Assembly (NCBI RefSeq): GCF_009727055.1
Contig: NC_052351.1
Location: 58,989,508-59,053,507, forward strand
Length of the DNA: 64,000 nt
From: Benincasa hispida
Taxonomy: Eukaryota; Streptophyta; Magnoliopsida; Cucurbitales; Cucurbitaceae
Reading direction: 5' to 3'
Shown here: positions 21,700 through 33,390 of the stretch, one piece after another
Layout: each line of letters begins with the position of its first letter
Position numbering within the stretch: the first letter of the stretch is position 1
Program-made: the position numbers and the translations under genes
The notes under the pieces: model-generated
What the model was told of the DNA's origin: nothing
Seen by the model: the letters and a program-made list of their open reading frames with translations, nothing else
Databases searched by the model: none

Positions 21700-24600
21700 T
21701 TAAGGTTGAGGAGCAGGGGGATCTGGCGGATTTTGAGGTGGTGCAGGAGGAGCTTCTTCAAAATTTAAGTGCTGCCGGAGATGTAGGGGCACCATTGGAC
21801 CATGAAGATATGCGGTAAGAAAGTTGAAGTACTCTTGATTATGCTCTGCAATCATTCTCTGGTGTATATGGACTTTATAAATGTTGTGTTGCATGTTGAT
21901 TAGCGCCTCTTTTGATGTGGCGGCATTGCGTTGAATTTCATCAATGCGCTCCATTACTACCTCAAATCGTTGATTGAAGAAGTGTTGCTGTCGAGAGAAG
22001 AGTTTTTGTTGTTGGGAGAAGAGGGATCTCATTTCTGCTAACTCAGCAGCCATGGAGGTGATGGAGGATTGTGCCTGCGATGTCTCGCCAACATCGTGGT
22101 TGGGCAGAGGTGCCTTCACCCAAACTGTGTGGGTCATCAACTTGCAGCGGTGGAATGGTGGGTTGCAGTGATGATGCTGATGGTGAAGGTGGGGCTGCTG
22201 GGTAAACAGGAGAGTTGGGGACAAGAAGAAGGTTTGTAAAATACTCGTGTAAGGGGGAAGAGGGTTACGCTGGCCGCCTCGGTGGGCTTGGAGGCCGGAT
22301 GACTAAGGGAAGAGGGTCTATAGGTTCTTGGATTTTGCATTGGTGATTCATGGACCTTCTCTTTTCCCTTATCCTCTCTTCGTATTCTTTTTGGTTTGGT
22401 TCCAACGGCGCATTCAAATCGATTGCAGGCCTCTTTGCTGGCAATTCGGGGCAGTGTGGAGAATCTTTGAGGAGCATCCTCAAGATTTTTATGTTGATGA
22501 GGCCGTGGACTTCTGGCATAGGCTCCTCATTAATGCCTACACCCATAGACAGACATAGACTTGAAACAATCCACGGGAAGAAGTACTGCCCCCGACATGC
22601 CCCACTAATGCTCTGATCTGCCTCGCGATCAACTATCCTACATCGATAGGAATGCCGCGGGCTATACAATATGCGGCCATGACCTGATCCCTTGATACAG
22701 TTCTGTCGTGCATCGTTGGGATCATTCGCTTCTTGACCAAATAAACCTAGATCCTTCCTTCTGACAACAAGAACTTGGACTCTAAGGTACAGATGCCTTT
22801 GGGCGAGACCGACCACTTCGCTTCTGTTTGTGTTAGTAACTTCAATGCGTCCTCCATCTACTTTTCTGTGGGGTCATCAATAATCTTGTTCCCTGGCGCA
22901 TCAGGGTTGTCTTTCATTTGATAAATTTTGTTGATGTCCCTTGCGTTGAAGGATACTGTCTCTCCCTTAAAGGTCACCACATCCCTATTTTCATGTAAGC
23001 ACCTGTGGTAAAAGCTTTGCACTACCTAAGGCACTATGATGGATGGGCACTGGTAGAATGTGTCCCACCCATGCTCCACAATTACGCTCGTGATGAGGTC
23101 AGGTAGTGGGGTCGGCGTAGGGTAGAAACCCATCTCAATCAATATATCATCGTTCTCCTTTTTCTTTGATGATCGCTTCTTGGCCGCTGCGGGTTCGCTG
23201 CTTTATGCTATGGCCTTGCCTTTTGCCAATGCAAGGTGGGCTACTTGTCATTCTCTCTTTTCCCGCTCTCTGTGTTGCTCTTCTTTCTCGCGCTCGGCGA
23301 GCTCTTTGCCCTTGCTCTTATATAAGTGCTTCTTATTGGCTTCACGCTTCCTCCTCTTCTCCTCCAACAACAATCTGTACTATTCTTCCTTCTTCCTTCT
23401 CTTTTCTTCCTCTTCTTCTCTTTCTTCTTTCATAAACTCTTCTTTGAATTGCTCAGAGGCCAGCAACAGGCGGTGTTCCTCCTCGTGCTTCTGGATCCCT
23501 TCAAGTCTAGCAAGTTCATTGTTGCGTCGCATCTTCTCAAACTCCAATCTTTTCCTTCTATTCCCCTCTGCGATGATGAGCTTGCCCCTCTCCATCTTTT
23601 CTTACTTCTTTTCTTTTTCTTTTATTTTTTCTCTCTCTCTTCCAATGCTAAAATTAATCTTTGAGGGTTAATTGTGGACCATTGTAGCGTATTCTCCTTG
23701 CGACGCCGCATTAAAGGGGTTCCCTCTACTTCTCCTCCTTCATCCGTCACAACCATTTGTGTTAGTATGGGTTGGGCTGATTCCATTAACTATGCCGTTT
23801 CCCCCTATCCTCCCTTACGGAGGTTGATTCTCCATCCTTCTTAGGGCTTGCAGCCCTCTGCCTTGCTTCTTCTTCTTCTCTCAGGCGCCTCTTCTCACGT
23901 CGGCACAATCTTCTCTCCTTTTTCTCCTTCTTCTTCCTCTCCTTCTTGGCCTCTTCATCTTCATCATCATCCTTTTTCTCTTTTTTCTTTCTTGCCTTAC
24001 GATGATGTGAAGACTCTGCCTCTCTAACCTTCTTTCCCTTCTTCTTCTTCTTTTTCTTATCTTTCTTCTCAGCCACTTCTAGCTGATTCTCTCTCTTCTT
24101 GTCTTCCTTCTCGACCTATTCTGGCTACGCATCCCTTGCAACCTCCTCCATCGCAATGTCAGGGGTCACTAATGCAATCTCCACTTCCTTGGCCTCCTCA
24201 ACTGCGATCTCTTCTTCTTCTCTTCTTGGAGGATCCTCATAAATTTTTGCGATGATAGTTGCCTCATGAGTCTCTGGGACCAGAACATCATTCCCCTCTT
24301 CTTCTTCTTCTTCAACCACCACTTCTTCCACCACCACTACTCCATCCTTCACTGGTTCATCCGCCACTACCGCCGCCTCCTCCTCTGTAGGCAGTGGTTG
24401 GTTTACAACCCCTGCCTTGGGCAGTCCACCTTCTTGCTCCAAGGTACTTAGGATGTTGCCAAACACCTTCGTATCATCTCGTCTCTTCCTTTCACTTTCA
24501 GTGGAGACGGCAGGTGTTGGCGTAGGCATGCTCTTGGTGCTTCTTCCTCTCTTGAACACAGGAGGCCTACCGACCAAAGGATTTCTTCGGGCTCTTCCGG

Positions 24601-24727
24601 CGAGTCTGGGGACAGTGTGGGCTTGGGCGGCAAGCCTGCGACTAGTAGCCAGGAATGCTGCCTCTCGCATGGCTACTTGATCAGGGGTGGAAGGTGAAGC
24701 GGATTGGTTTGGGGTTTGGTCAGCCAT
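21700..24727 (-). pseudogene. Second ORF of the Athila-like element: K/E-rich protein with Transposase_32-like domain
   Basis: One large degenerate minus-strand ORF. From 24727: start MADQTPNQSASPSTPDQVA, a basic Arg-rich stretch, an acidic Glu/Val stretch (about 24390-24130), in-frame stops, then a Lys-rich stretch (24076-23786), a charged coiled-coil (23595-23290), and a globular part (about 23110-22470). The globular part shows VEHGWDTFYQCPSI, SFYHRCLHENRDVVTFKG, INKIYQMKDNPD, KWSVSPKGIC, RDQVMAAYCIARGIPIDVG and, in a shifted frame, FPWIVSSLCLSMGVGINEE. That pattern fits the family annotated as putative plant transposon protein, found in Athila-type elements. A Pro-rich linker and a Gln/Met-rich coiled coil (22110-21830) end in a Pro tail at 21700. 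It is broken by several stops and at least two frameshifts. Function is unknown; it sits where Athila elements often carry an env-like ORF. Confidence 0.75.
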
Positions 24728-25679
24728 GGATACGAGCTTGGAAAGGTTTGGTAAAAACTTGAGCTGCTGGGGAGAAAAAAGGTTTGAGATGCAAGACGCT
24801 TAGGGTTTCTAGTTTGCCAAAGTGAGGTAAAGGGTTTCCAATGAAGGAGGAGGTCGTATTTATAGGTTGGGCCATGGTGGGGCCCACGCGATTTTTGCGA
24901 TGACTGGCCTTGAGCAGCTCAACAGGCGCATCATTCCACCTCCCTCATTTATAGAATTTCAGAAAAAGTGTCCTTTCGTCTGCTAAGTCATAATTGCTTG
25001 GGGATACGAATCGATTGGACTTCTTCCCAAATTGCCAAATTAATTTTTCTTTAATATTTTATTTGAATGGACGCATGAAAAAGAATAACGCATTGTGCTC
25101 ACCAACGCAACTGTATCTTTGTAGAGGATGGGCAACAACACATATATCCCCGCAACACACCCCTTAACTAACGCATTTCTTGAGGATACCTCAACATAGT
25201 GAATTTGGCTAAGGACGGGCAAAGGACACATGTGAGCGCAACACACCCCTCAACTCAATCCAGTTGAGTTAGGTGAACGCAAAGCATTCCTAATTGGGTT
25301 GGGATGCGTCCATTGTTGTCTTGCTTTCTTGTTGTTAATTGTTTTATTATTTTTTTTATTTTACAATTTTCAACAGCGCAAGTGCTGTGGCTTATGGCAA
25401 TAGATTTTCCTTTATTACTCAATCATTCACAATTTAAAGCACAACACATTGATTACAAAAAAAAGTCAAAGAATTAAAGACGAGACATAATTAAATGCAG
25501 AGAAGTGAATGAGGAAATAAATTCATAAAGTCAATGAAGAATTGAAAACAAAATTCAGAATTTAAAGAGACGGAAATTCAATAAAGTAGTAAACATAATA
25601 TTGAGATATGGACCAAAAATTGCGTTGTCCTGAGTGATCGTAATCCACATCTCCGCAGGCGGTCAGGCTTGTCTGCTCA
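24728..25679 (-). other. Spacer between gag and second ORF of the Athila-like element (pol absent)
   Basis: About 950 bp, AT-rich, with no recognisable protein family. The gag frame ends close to RKEQCP at about 25680, which is where Athila-type elements normally run on into protease. Instead there is non-coding sequence and then the second ORF. An imperfect repeat containing CAACACACCCCTTAACTAACGC / CAACACACCCCTCAACTCAAT occurs at about 25155 and 25230. Confidence 0.65.
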
Positions 25680-27158
25680 ATGTCTTAAGGACATTGCTCC
25701 TTCCTTGTAGATCTCGGGGCTTCTGAATTGCTGGGCAATGTTCCCGGTGTTCGACTTCTTAACTCAGAGGCCAGTTGGCCCACTTGGATCTTTAGATTCC
25801 TTATAGAGGACGCTTGTGCTTGCATCACTACATCATTTTTATCCATATACTGCTTCAACAGCGTCTCTAATGAGCCTCCCGAGGTGTTAGACGATGATGG
25901 TTGCTGGTTATGCGGTCTTGATTGCCCTTGGTTGTGGTGAAAAGGAAGATTTCCTCTACTGCCCCTTTAATGGTTCACTAGCCCCCCTAGGTTGGGATTG
26001 CCTCCCCATCCGAAGTTAGGATGGGTCCTCTAGCCTGGATTATAGGTGTTGCTGAAGGGTTATTCTGGATAGCATACACTTGCTGAAGGTTCAATGGACA
26101 CACATGAGCTCCATGAGCTCCTTCACAATTGACGCAATTGATTGCGGCCACTTGAACGTGCAGCGAGTTTTGTGCTGATGTGTGGAGTAATGGCTCTTGG
26201 TTGATTGCAATTCGACTGAAAATCGAGGTCAGTGGCCATCTGTTCGCCCAACTGCGTCCATTGTTCCGTAGGGACATGGCTGTTTCAGTTTTCCTTTTAT
26301 CGGTGCCTCGGCCTCTATAACCATCGTTGATCCAATCATCCATATTCCGTGAGATGCGGTCGAGGATGACTTTGGCCTCTCTGTATGTCTTATCCATAAA
26401 ACCTCCTGCCGTGGAGGCATCAACAATAGCCTACGTTGCTCTGTTCAGGCTATTGTAAAATGTTTCCATCAAGACACAATCGGGAATCCCAATATGCGGG
26501 CAGTTTTTCACCAGTCTCCTGAATCGCACCCAGGCAGTGCTCAGGGTCTCATTCTTCTTCTGTTCGAAGTTCAACACATCCTTTCGTCGCCTTGCGTTGA
26601 CGACAGGTGGAAAGAACTTCTTCATGAACCGCTCCACCAATTGCTCCTATGAAGTGATCTCATTTGGCTCCAGTGAGTAAGCCCACCTCTTAGCCTCGTC
26701 CCACAAGGTGTAAGGGAACAAATACAATCTTATATTTTCTGGGGTCACGCCAGGTAAGGAAAAATTGCCACACATCTCAAAAAAGCTGGTCAGATGGGCA
26801 TGTGGGTCTTCACCTTGCAGACTCTCGAACTGCCCGACATTTTGAATCATCTGCAATATGACCAACTTAATACCAAAACGCACGTTATCCTCCACAGTTG
26901 GCCTCGAGATTCCAAGCAAAAATCATACAAATTGGGTGCCGCATAATTATGCATTGGGATGTTGCGATCGGCCGCCAGGAAGATAGGATCCTGAGCCAGT
27001 CTAACAGCCCCTTGGTTCACAACTGGCACCGCGTTATCGTTATTGTTCGCCATGCTAGCTGCCTTCTTTCGCCTAATTCGATTCTGACGTACCCTTGCGC
27101 GGAAAGTTTGCTCGATCTCAGGGTCAGTTACGAATTCTAGTTCAGCACCAGAACTCAT
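25680..27158 (-). pseudogene. gag: Athila-like gag
   Basis: Minus-strand Gag beginning MSSGAELEFVTDPEIEQTF at 27158, about 100 bp after the PBS. N-terminal blocks RDIPMHNYAAPNLYDF-like follow (here RNIPMHNYAAPNLYDF), then after a frameshift near 26917 the Retrotrans_gag core: GEDPHAHLTSFFEMC, LYLFPYTLWDEAKRWAYSL, VERFMKKFFPP, ETLSTAWVRFRRLVKNCPH. Further on is CVNCEGAHGAHVC, a CX2CX3HX4C knuckle of the Athila type, and a tail with LETLLKQYMDKND and IQVGQLASEL. Stops occur after EITS, after NRAT and near the C-terminus. Gag would form the particle and could in principle be the only structural protein supplied by this pol-less element. Confidence 0.9.
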
Positions 27159-27255
27159 AAACCGTCAGGCTGCTCTCCATGTTGAACAGCCAGTATAATG
27201 AGATCTGTCCTGCAAAATACCAAAAACACACTCAAACAATAAACCGTTAACCAAA

Positions 27256-27273
27256 TCCTCGGCAATGGCGCCA
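27256..27273 (-). other. Primer binding site (tRNA-Asp type) of the Athila-like element
   Basis: On the minus strand TGGCGCCATTGCCGAGGA, two bases from TGGCGCCGTTGCCGGGGA, the complement of the plant tRNA-Asp 3' end. It lies 6 bases inside the 5' LTR end at 27280. Confidence 0.88.
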
Positions 27274-27279
27274 TAAACT

Positions 27280-29082
27280 TGTAACGGAGATTTTGATAGG
27301 TATGATTGATGATGTTCTATGCTCGAAATGATGCGATACTACTTCTAAATATGTGTTAATTATGGATGTTCATGTAGTATGCCATGCGTTGTCACAAGTT
27401 TCTTTACGATGGAACAAAGTGTAATTCCACCGCAAGTTTCTCGGTGTGATCTGAGGTCGAACACAGGGACTAATTTAGGTTATTGTGGTATGTTCATGAT
27501 ATATGCGACCAAGTTTTCAATCTTTAAAAATGTGTTATTACAGGTATATAAATTGCGATAAAATAAAGTAAAGCAGTAAAGATGTGATAATAAAATGAAA
27601 TACAATAAACCTAAGCTAGATGATACAAGATACAGGCTTCATGTTACAAGATGCTGGGGTCAAGGCTGGCTGTGAAAGTTGTGCAAAGATGTGGAATGCG
27701 ACGGCAAGTCTTATGAACAGAATAGAAAGAGAAAGACAAATAATATAAACAACGCAAGTTCTCAATTTCTTTGAAGCTACAAATGTTGTTTCGCTCTTCT
27801 CTTGGCGTACACCTTTCAGTGATCGGCCGCGCTCCCACATGTCTGTGGTGAAACAGAGACTGATGTAAGGAACGCAAGGTTGCTTCCATGTCTAGAAGTA
27901 CTACTCGCTTTAGTTAACGCATTCTTTTGACCTTCTTTCGATAGATCAGAATGGCATCTTCACTTCTGCTCTCACAGGTAAAGATGTCATCTAGCATGCC
28001 TTCGCTAAACACATTTTATATCTTTAACACAAATTAAGTACTTAGTTAATTCATATTACTTATCAGGGAATTAAGAAGACATCGTGAAGAAAGTGATTGA
28101 CGAGTGAACAGAAATAGACAGAAAATGATAAATGAAAGCTATCGAAACAATTAATATCTCTATTAAGTGTTTGATACATGGTGTGTGAATGAAGAGAGAA
28201 TGAGAAAGTGAAATAAAATGATGAAAGAGATAGAACAGATACAAACAATTTCCAATGTCTTGGCACTGATTCGATTGAGATCTCCTTGCCGGATAGGATG
28301 GATTAGATGGTAGGAAGAGCTTCCCTCTCAGGCTTGGTCCACTAGTAGCAGGGTCTTTGCACAGAGCTTTCAATCGGGTGTTTGGTAGATTAGATCTGAG
28401 ATTCACCTCTCGGCCTTATCTCGTCTTCTTCCTGGATTTCTTCACTTAAGAACTCAGCTCAGCCTTTTCTCTCAACAATTTTGCAGCATTTACCCCGTAT
28501 CCCGTAGCATCCTTTTTCTCTGAAATCAATGGGGTATTTATAGGTGCAGGTCTTTGACTCCGACCTTGTGGTCCCCACTGATGGTTATTGTAATTCCGAA
28601 GATGGAGGGATATTATTCCTTTTGTGATGCAATCTGATTGTCAATTCTGCACAACCGTTAGTTGTACACGTGTCTCAATCCTCCGCTTTTGCATTGCTCA
28701 GCTGCATCTTTCGATCATGGATTCGTATGGGGTGTTGTTTTTATTACTGCATGAAGTTGAAACACAGCTCTGGATCGACTGTCGCATTGCGCCGTCATTG
28801 CGATAATCGTTTCTTCATTGTTGATTGACGGGCGCAATGTGACAGAGATGCATTGATCAGTTTCTCGTGAGCCTTGAGCGCAATCGGTAACTTGGTCTTC
28901 TGCAAAATAGAGTAAAATTTGGCTTGTTTTCCATCTTTATGGTGTTAGTGGGTGTAATTGCAAACATTTATAATTATTGTAATACTAGGCTAATTTTCAT
29001 ACAATCGGTGCATATTTACTAACTTTTGGCCACAATATCTAGATAAGGTGGCATAAATAACTTGTATTTCTACAAGTTATCA
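27280..29082 (-). repeat. Athila-like element, 5' LTR
   Basis: 1803 bp. On the minus strand it starts TGATAACTTGTAG at 29082 and ends CTCCGTTACA at 27280. It is homologous throughout to 18707-20508, and the TSD TGACG follows at 29083-29087. Confidence 0.93.
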
Positions 29083-29342
29083 TGACGATCACGTCCTCTC
29101 GATGCACTATCATGCGGATCAGATGGTACTTCAGCTCTATGTGTTTGCCGCGCCTGTGACTTCTAGGTTGCTTGGAGTTCGCCACAACCCCACTATTGTC
29201 ACAATAGAGGGTAATGAGGCGTACACATATCTGGAGCCGCTTCCAGTTCTGTCAAGAACTCCCTGAGCCAAACGACTTCCTTAGCAGCTTCGCAAGCCGC
29301 TACGTTCTTTGCTCTAAAGTGGAGTTGGTGATGCAGGCTGGA
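29083..29342 (-). pseudogene. pol: Copia element C RNase H, N-terminal part
   Basis: Minus-strand RNase H: STLE-like start, then ACEAAKEVVWLREFLTELE, then in a shifted frame TLYCDNSGVVANSK with the catalytic Asp, HRRGKHIELKYHLIRMIVHR and DVIV at 29083. It resumes at 18706 on the far side of the Athila-like element. The 5' side ends at about 29342 where a truncated copia LTR begins, so RT is missing. Confidence 0.85.
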
Positions 29343-30858
29343 CCTATTGTATAGGTCGATGCCCAATCGTTTAACAAAAGCTAAGTGATCGTCTAGCAAA
29401 GGCTAAGCGATCATTTAGCTCATTGCGTTGTTCCATGTCTATCGTTTACAAAACACTACATGATTGTTTACCCTTGTCAAGCTATTGCTTAGTAAATCCA
29501 TATTTACTTGGCAACTTCCGTGAGATTCTTTTTCCGAGAAAGAAATCTCAAAATCATTTTTTTTAACATTACTAAAAATAGGAAAACAATTTTCCTTTTA
29601 TCTCACGGTTACCATGAACCACCAATAACCTCCCACTCATTTGGTTATTAGAGAAAAAGATTTAATTATCCAATAATTAATATTATTATAAATATAAATG
29701 ATAACCAACTTATCATACTATATTTATAACCTTTTAGTTTTAATATTTTATCTTATGAAACATATACACCATAGTTCTTTTTCTATTACATGGTACTTAA
29801 TGTAAATCTCATTTACATCAATCCCCCACTAAATATATCTCATATATCATACCGATCATATCATATATAATAAAATTATCTCTTGTCAATTTGAACATTT
29901 CAAATCAACACCAAGAACTGATTCTCAACTGAATCCATTGAGCTACCAAGGGGACCTTATGGACCTGTAGCTCGAAGCTCCAACGGTACGTGAATAACTA
30001 ACTAAACTTTTTAGTCATGGGATCCACCATCCGTTTAGTGCGACAACCCTTCACAGATCGCTCGTAACCATTATGCCCCTATAGTTACATCTAACTCCTT
30101 AAGTACCACTGAACCCTCTAATGAACATAAGTCCTAGTCCTACTATGACTGAGTCCTCTCTTCGAAAGAGAGGCTATGGCCACTATGTTCAAGCCTCGGA
30201 ATCAGCTCTTAAGGGAGCAATCTCTCTACTTATCCCTGCATCAGGAAAGAAGTGAACTCCATCTTGTGGATTGAGTTCCCAGCTCCCAATTCAGACAAGT
30301 CCTAAAAAAGGTAGGCATGTTGAGTTGGCAATCTGGCCACTCTCACCCATACTAATCAAATGAACGCCCTCAAAGGCAAGAGTTCCTAAAACATTCAGGA
30401 TTGAGGTTGTGTCACTTATGGTTGTTTAGGTGAGATGTAAGTCTCTAGTAACAATGACATTATATACAAAGTCTAGTCATCTTGTGGTCCGAGTCTTATA
30501 CAAATTCTTTGTATAGGACACCCCCACTCGTATGTCTCCACATGAATGGTTAGGATCTACCATCTGTAGTAGTTTACAACACTTGCAAACCTCTATAAAG
30601 CAAGCCGTATCCATAGGGTCACCAGGATCAGGTATCCCACCTTAATCTGTAACTACAGACCTATTTAGGTTATCATTTAAGGCATGATCCACTTGTATAT
30701 CACATATACATACTTAAGTTCACATAAGATAACCAATGAGCTTTGTTTATTGGATATGAGTAAATGCCATAATGAAATAACATTTACTTTATTCATCAAA
30801 CAATGTGTATCATTACAAACAACGAGATTCCAGGAGAATTAGGACACCAATCCCAACA
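29343..30858 (-). mobile_element. Truncated copia LTR inserted in element C pol
   Basis: On the minus strand it starts TGTTGGGATTGGTGTCC at 30858 and is the closest relative of the solo LTR at 2809-5112. The match ends at about 29343, equivalent to about 4627 of that LTR, so the last 480 bp or so are missing, together with the RT of element C. A deletion that removed LTR tail plus RT explains both. Integrase coding (DSSSS) abuts its start. A TSD cannot be shown because the other end is lost. Confidence 0.75.
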
Positions 30859-31548
30859 AGATGAACTACTATCAACAACTCTTGTTGATGAAGCAGGCTC
30901 TTCAACAACTCTTGTTGAAGTTTCAGTAGTTTTATTGGAAAGCTCACGCAACACGACTTTACTACGTGGATTGTGCTCCCTGATATGATCCTCCTTCTGG
31001 AAAGTAACGTTCGTGGAAACAAACATCTTATTTTCGGACAGATCATAAAAATAACCCTCTCGTGTACCTTTGGGGTAGCCTACAAAGAGGCATAACCTCG
31101 ATCGTGGTTCCAACTGCTTGGGATTTGCCTCAAGCACATGTGTCGGGCAACCCCAAATGTAGAAGTGACGTAAACTAGCTTTACGCCTGTTCCACAACTC
31201 TAGAGGTGTTGCCGCAACACTCTTGGAAGGAACACAGTTGAGTATATACATCACAGTCTCCACTGCGAAACCCCAAAACGAGTCCGGTAAGGAAGCTTAA
31301 CTCATCCTCGAACGAATCATGTCCAACAAAGTTCTATTTCTCCTTTCTGCTACACCATTCTGCTGTGGTGTACTCGGTGCTAAGAGTTGGGAAATAATTC
31401 CATGTTCTATCAAATAGTCTTCGAATGCCGAGTCCAAAAACTCTCCACCTCGATCCGATGAAAGTGTTTTAATCTGTTTATCCAATGCATTTTCAACTTC
31501 AGCCTTGAACTCTTTGTACGTTTCAAAGGATTCAGACTTCCGTTGCAT
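30859..31548 (-). pseudogene. pol: Copia element C integrase core and C-terminal region
   Basis: Minus strand. The first piece (31548-31297) shows ESFETYKEFKAEVENAL, then TLSSDRGGEFLD with the second catalytic Asp and STPQQNGVAERRNRTLLD with the catalytic Glu. After a frame break near 31290 the second piece (31263-30872) has YILNCVPSKSVAATPLELW, the chromodomain-free copia tail FYIWGCPTHV, CLFVGYPKGTREGYFYD and FVSTNVTFQKEDHI. Integrase would insert the cDNA into the genome. The frame then runs into the LTR at 30858. Confidence 0.9.
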
Positions 31549-32330
31549 TAGATAAACATACCCATACCTAGAGTAATCATCATAAAACTGATAAAATACT
31601 CATAATCACCTCTGGCTCGCACATTCATCGAACCACAAAGGTCAGAATGTACTAACTCAAGAGGCTCTTTGGCTTGGTATCCTTTTCCAGTAAAAGGTCT
31701 TTTAGTCATCTTACCCTTAAGGCAAGATTCACACACCGGTAAAGAATTTTTTCCTAACTCACTTAGAAGTCCATTCTTCACCAATCTCTCAATCCTATTG
31801 AGATTGATGTGACCAAATCGAAGGTGAAAAAGTTGGGCATTTTCTTTTGAAGAAATTTGTTGACGTTTAGATTGAGTTACGACAGTTTTAAACAACTCAG
31901 TGTTATGGAGGGAACTTAAGGCTAATGGTCTTAGCACATACAAGTTACTTTCTAGATAAGTTGTACAAATATTAACACCATCTTTATGAATAAACACTTT
32001 ATTCACATTAAAAGAAAGTGTATATTTACATTGCAACAGACACTTATAGAAATAAGGTTCCTCTTAAGTTCAGGAACAATATATGCATCGTTTAAAACTA
32101 GAAACCTATTATGTAAAGATAACTGGATCTCTCCTACTACCACAGCTGAGACAACGTGCCTAGTGCCTACTCGCATCGTCATCTCACCACCCTTCAGTTG
32201 TCGCCAGAATCTAATCCCCTGAAAAGAAGAACAAACGTGATTAGTGGCGCCCGAATCAATTATCTAGGCAGAATCATCATTCTTCACTAAACATGTTTCT
32301 AGCACAAGTAAATCATATTTACCTTTATCT
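31549..32330 (-). pseudogene. pol: Copia element C protease and integrase zinc-binding region
   Basis: Minus strand. Near 32250 the protease active site IIDSGATNHVC is intact, though the preceding Trp codon is a stop. RVGTRHVVSAV and VPELKRNLISI follow. The GAG-preintegrase part (32036-31548) shows FHLRFGHINLNRIERLV..LPVCESCLKGK, the HHCC zinc-binding motif, and LVHSDLCGSM with the first catalytic Asp of integrase. A gap and frame changes lie around 32040-32060. Confidence 0.88.
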
Positions 32331-33220
32331 GTCTTGGCCTTAGCCTTGGTGGCCTTCCTTTCCTTCAACCAGCGAGGACAATTCCTCTTCCAGTGTCCAT
32401 CTTATTGCAGTGGAAGCATTTTCCCTTTTCAACTGGTAGTGGACGCCCTCTTGAGGTGACAAGTGGCTGGTTAGCAGACGCTTTCCCTTTCCCCTTACCA
32501 CCCTTCTTCTTCTTCCCTTTTGCAGAGTTAGAAGTAGAAGGTACAGACTTCGTTCCTGAGGTCGAACCTCGATGGAACATCCTAGAGGATGAAATAAAAT
32601 TTGCCTAAGCCCTCTTCCTTTCCCTACTTTTCAGTAAAGATTGGTATGTCTGCAACTCGTTAAGGAGAATTATAAGGGTGTATTTCACTTTGTTAAGAAT
32701 CACATTACTGACAAAGTGCTGGAAGCTCTCCGACAAAAGAATGCGGGATTATGCTAACCTGACTGCCCTCATCGATTGTAGACCCATTCATCTCCACCAC
32801 ATTGAAGTGGACCATCATATTAAGCACATGTTCACGAACAGAGGTGTGTTCCTACATTTTGGAGTTGAAGATGTGTTTAAGAGAATCGTGCTTGAGCTGT
32901 TCAGACGGTCATCCAAACATCCCCCGCAGGGACTCTATGATCTCACGCGTTGAGACCATGGGATCATGCTTCTTGGCCAAGACATCATTAAGACTTGCCA
33001 AGATATAGGCTCGGGCCTTCTCATTTGCCCGTGTCCATCGCTCATATGCTTCCCGAACATTTTGAGCGGCATTCAGAGTTGGAATAGGAGGACAGACCTT
33101 TGTAAGGGCAAACATGAGATCCTCGATGATTAGAATAGTCGTGATCATATGTTTCCATGTTGAAAAATTGTCGCCAGTAAGTTTCTCGACGCTAAGCAAA
33201 GCTAATGTGGTAGTAGCCAT
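32331..33220 (-). pseudogene. gag: Copia element C gag
   Basis: Minus strand from a start at 33220: TTTLALLSVEKLTGDNFSTWK, then LIIEDLMFALTKVCPP, YERWTRANEKARAYILASL and ESLRGMFG. A stop follows, then in other frames HVLNMMVHFNVVEMNGS, and a Lys/Gly-rich stretch KGKKKKGGKGKGKAS with the start of a CCHC knuckle (CFHCNK) at about 32410. The nucleocapsid knuckle is degenerate. Order and spacing match element F gag at 48081-48980. Confidence 0.88.
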
Positions 33221-33390
33221 TTTAAAACTTGTTGCTAAAAAACAAACAAACTTTTATAAGATTTTGCTAAACCACATTTTAACCAAATTATTTTAGCAAA
33301 AAAGTTTCAAGCACCCTAAGTGTAAAGACTTCTGTTTTGCAATGATGCCCCAGTGAGACAGGACAAACGTCACTGGTGGGGTGATCAGAT

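Larger units (their letters stand above)
18707..29082 (-). mobile_element. Complete Athila-like non-autonomous retrotransposon (10.4 kb)
   Basis: Both LTRs are present (18707-20508 and 27280-29082), with perfect 5-bp target-site duplications TGACG at 18702-18706 and 29083-29087. The ends are TG..CA. On the minus strand the order is 5' LTR, tRNA-Asp-type PBS, gag, a spacer, a large second ORF with a putative-plant-transposon-protein (Transposase_32-like) domain, a 3' non-coding region, PPT and 3' LTR. Protease, RT, RNase H and integrase are all absent from the 6.77-kb interior. In the first 200 bp compared, the LTRs differ at roughly ten sites, mostly transitions. It is nested in the RNase H gene of copia element C. 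Confidence 0.93.

Noticed and set aside
22265..22816. A 183-residue frame taken as one protein
   Set aside because: Its first half is out of frame with the Transposase_32-like domain, which is readable in another frame; it is a frameshift product.
23166..23671. Three overlapping Leu/Ser/Phe-rich plus-strand frames resembling membrane proteins
   Set aside because: They are the antisense of the Lys/Glu-rich coiled coil of the Athila-like second ORF on the minus strand.
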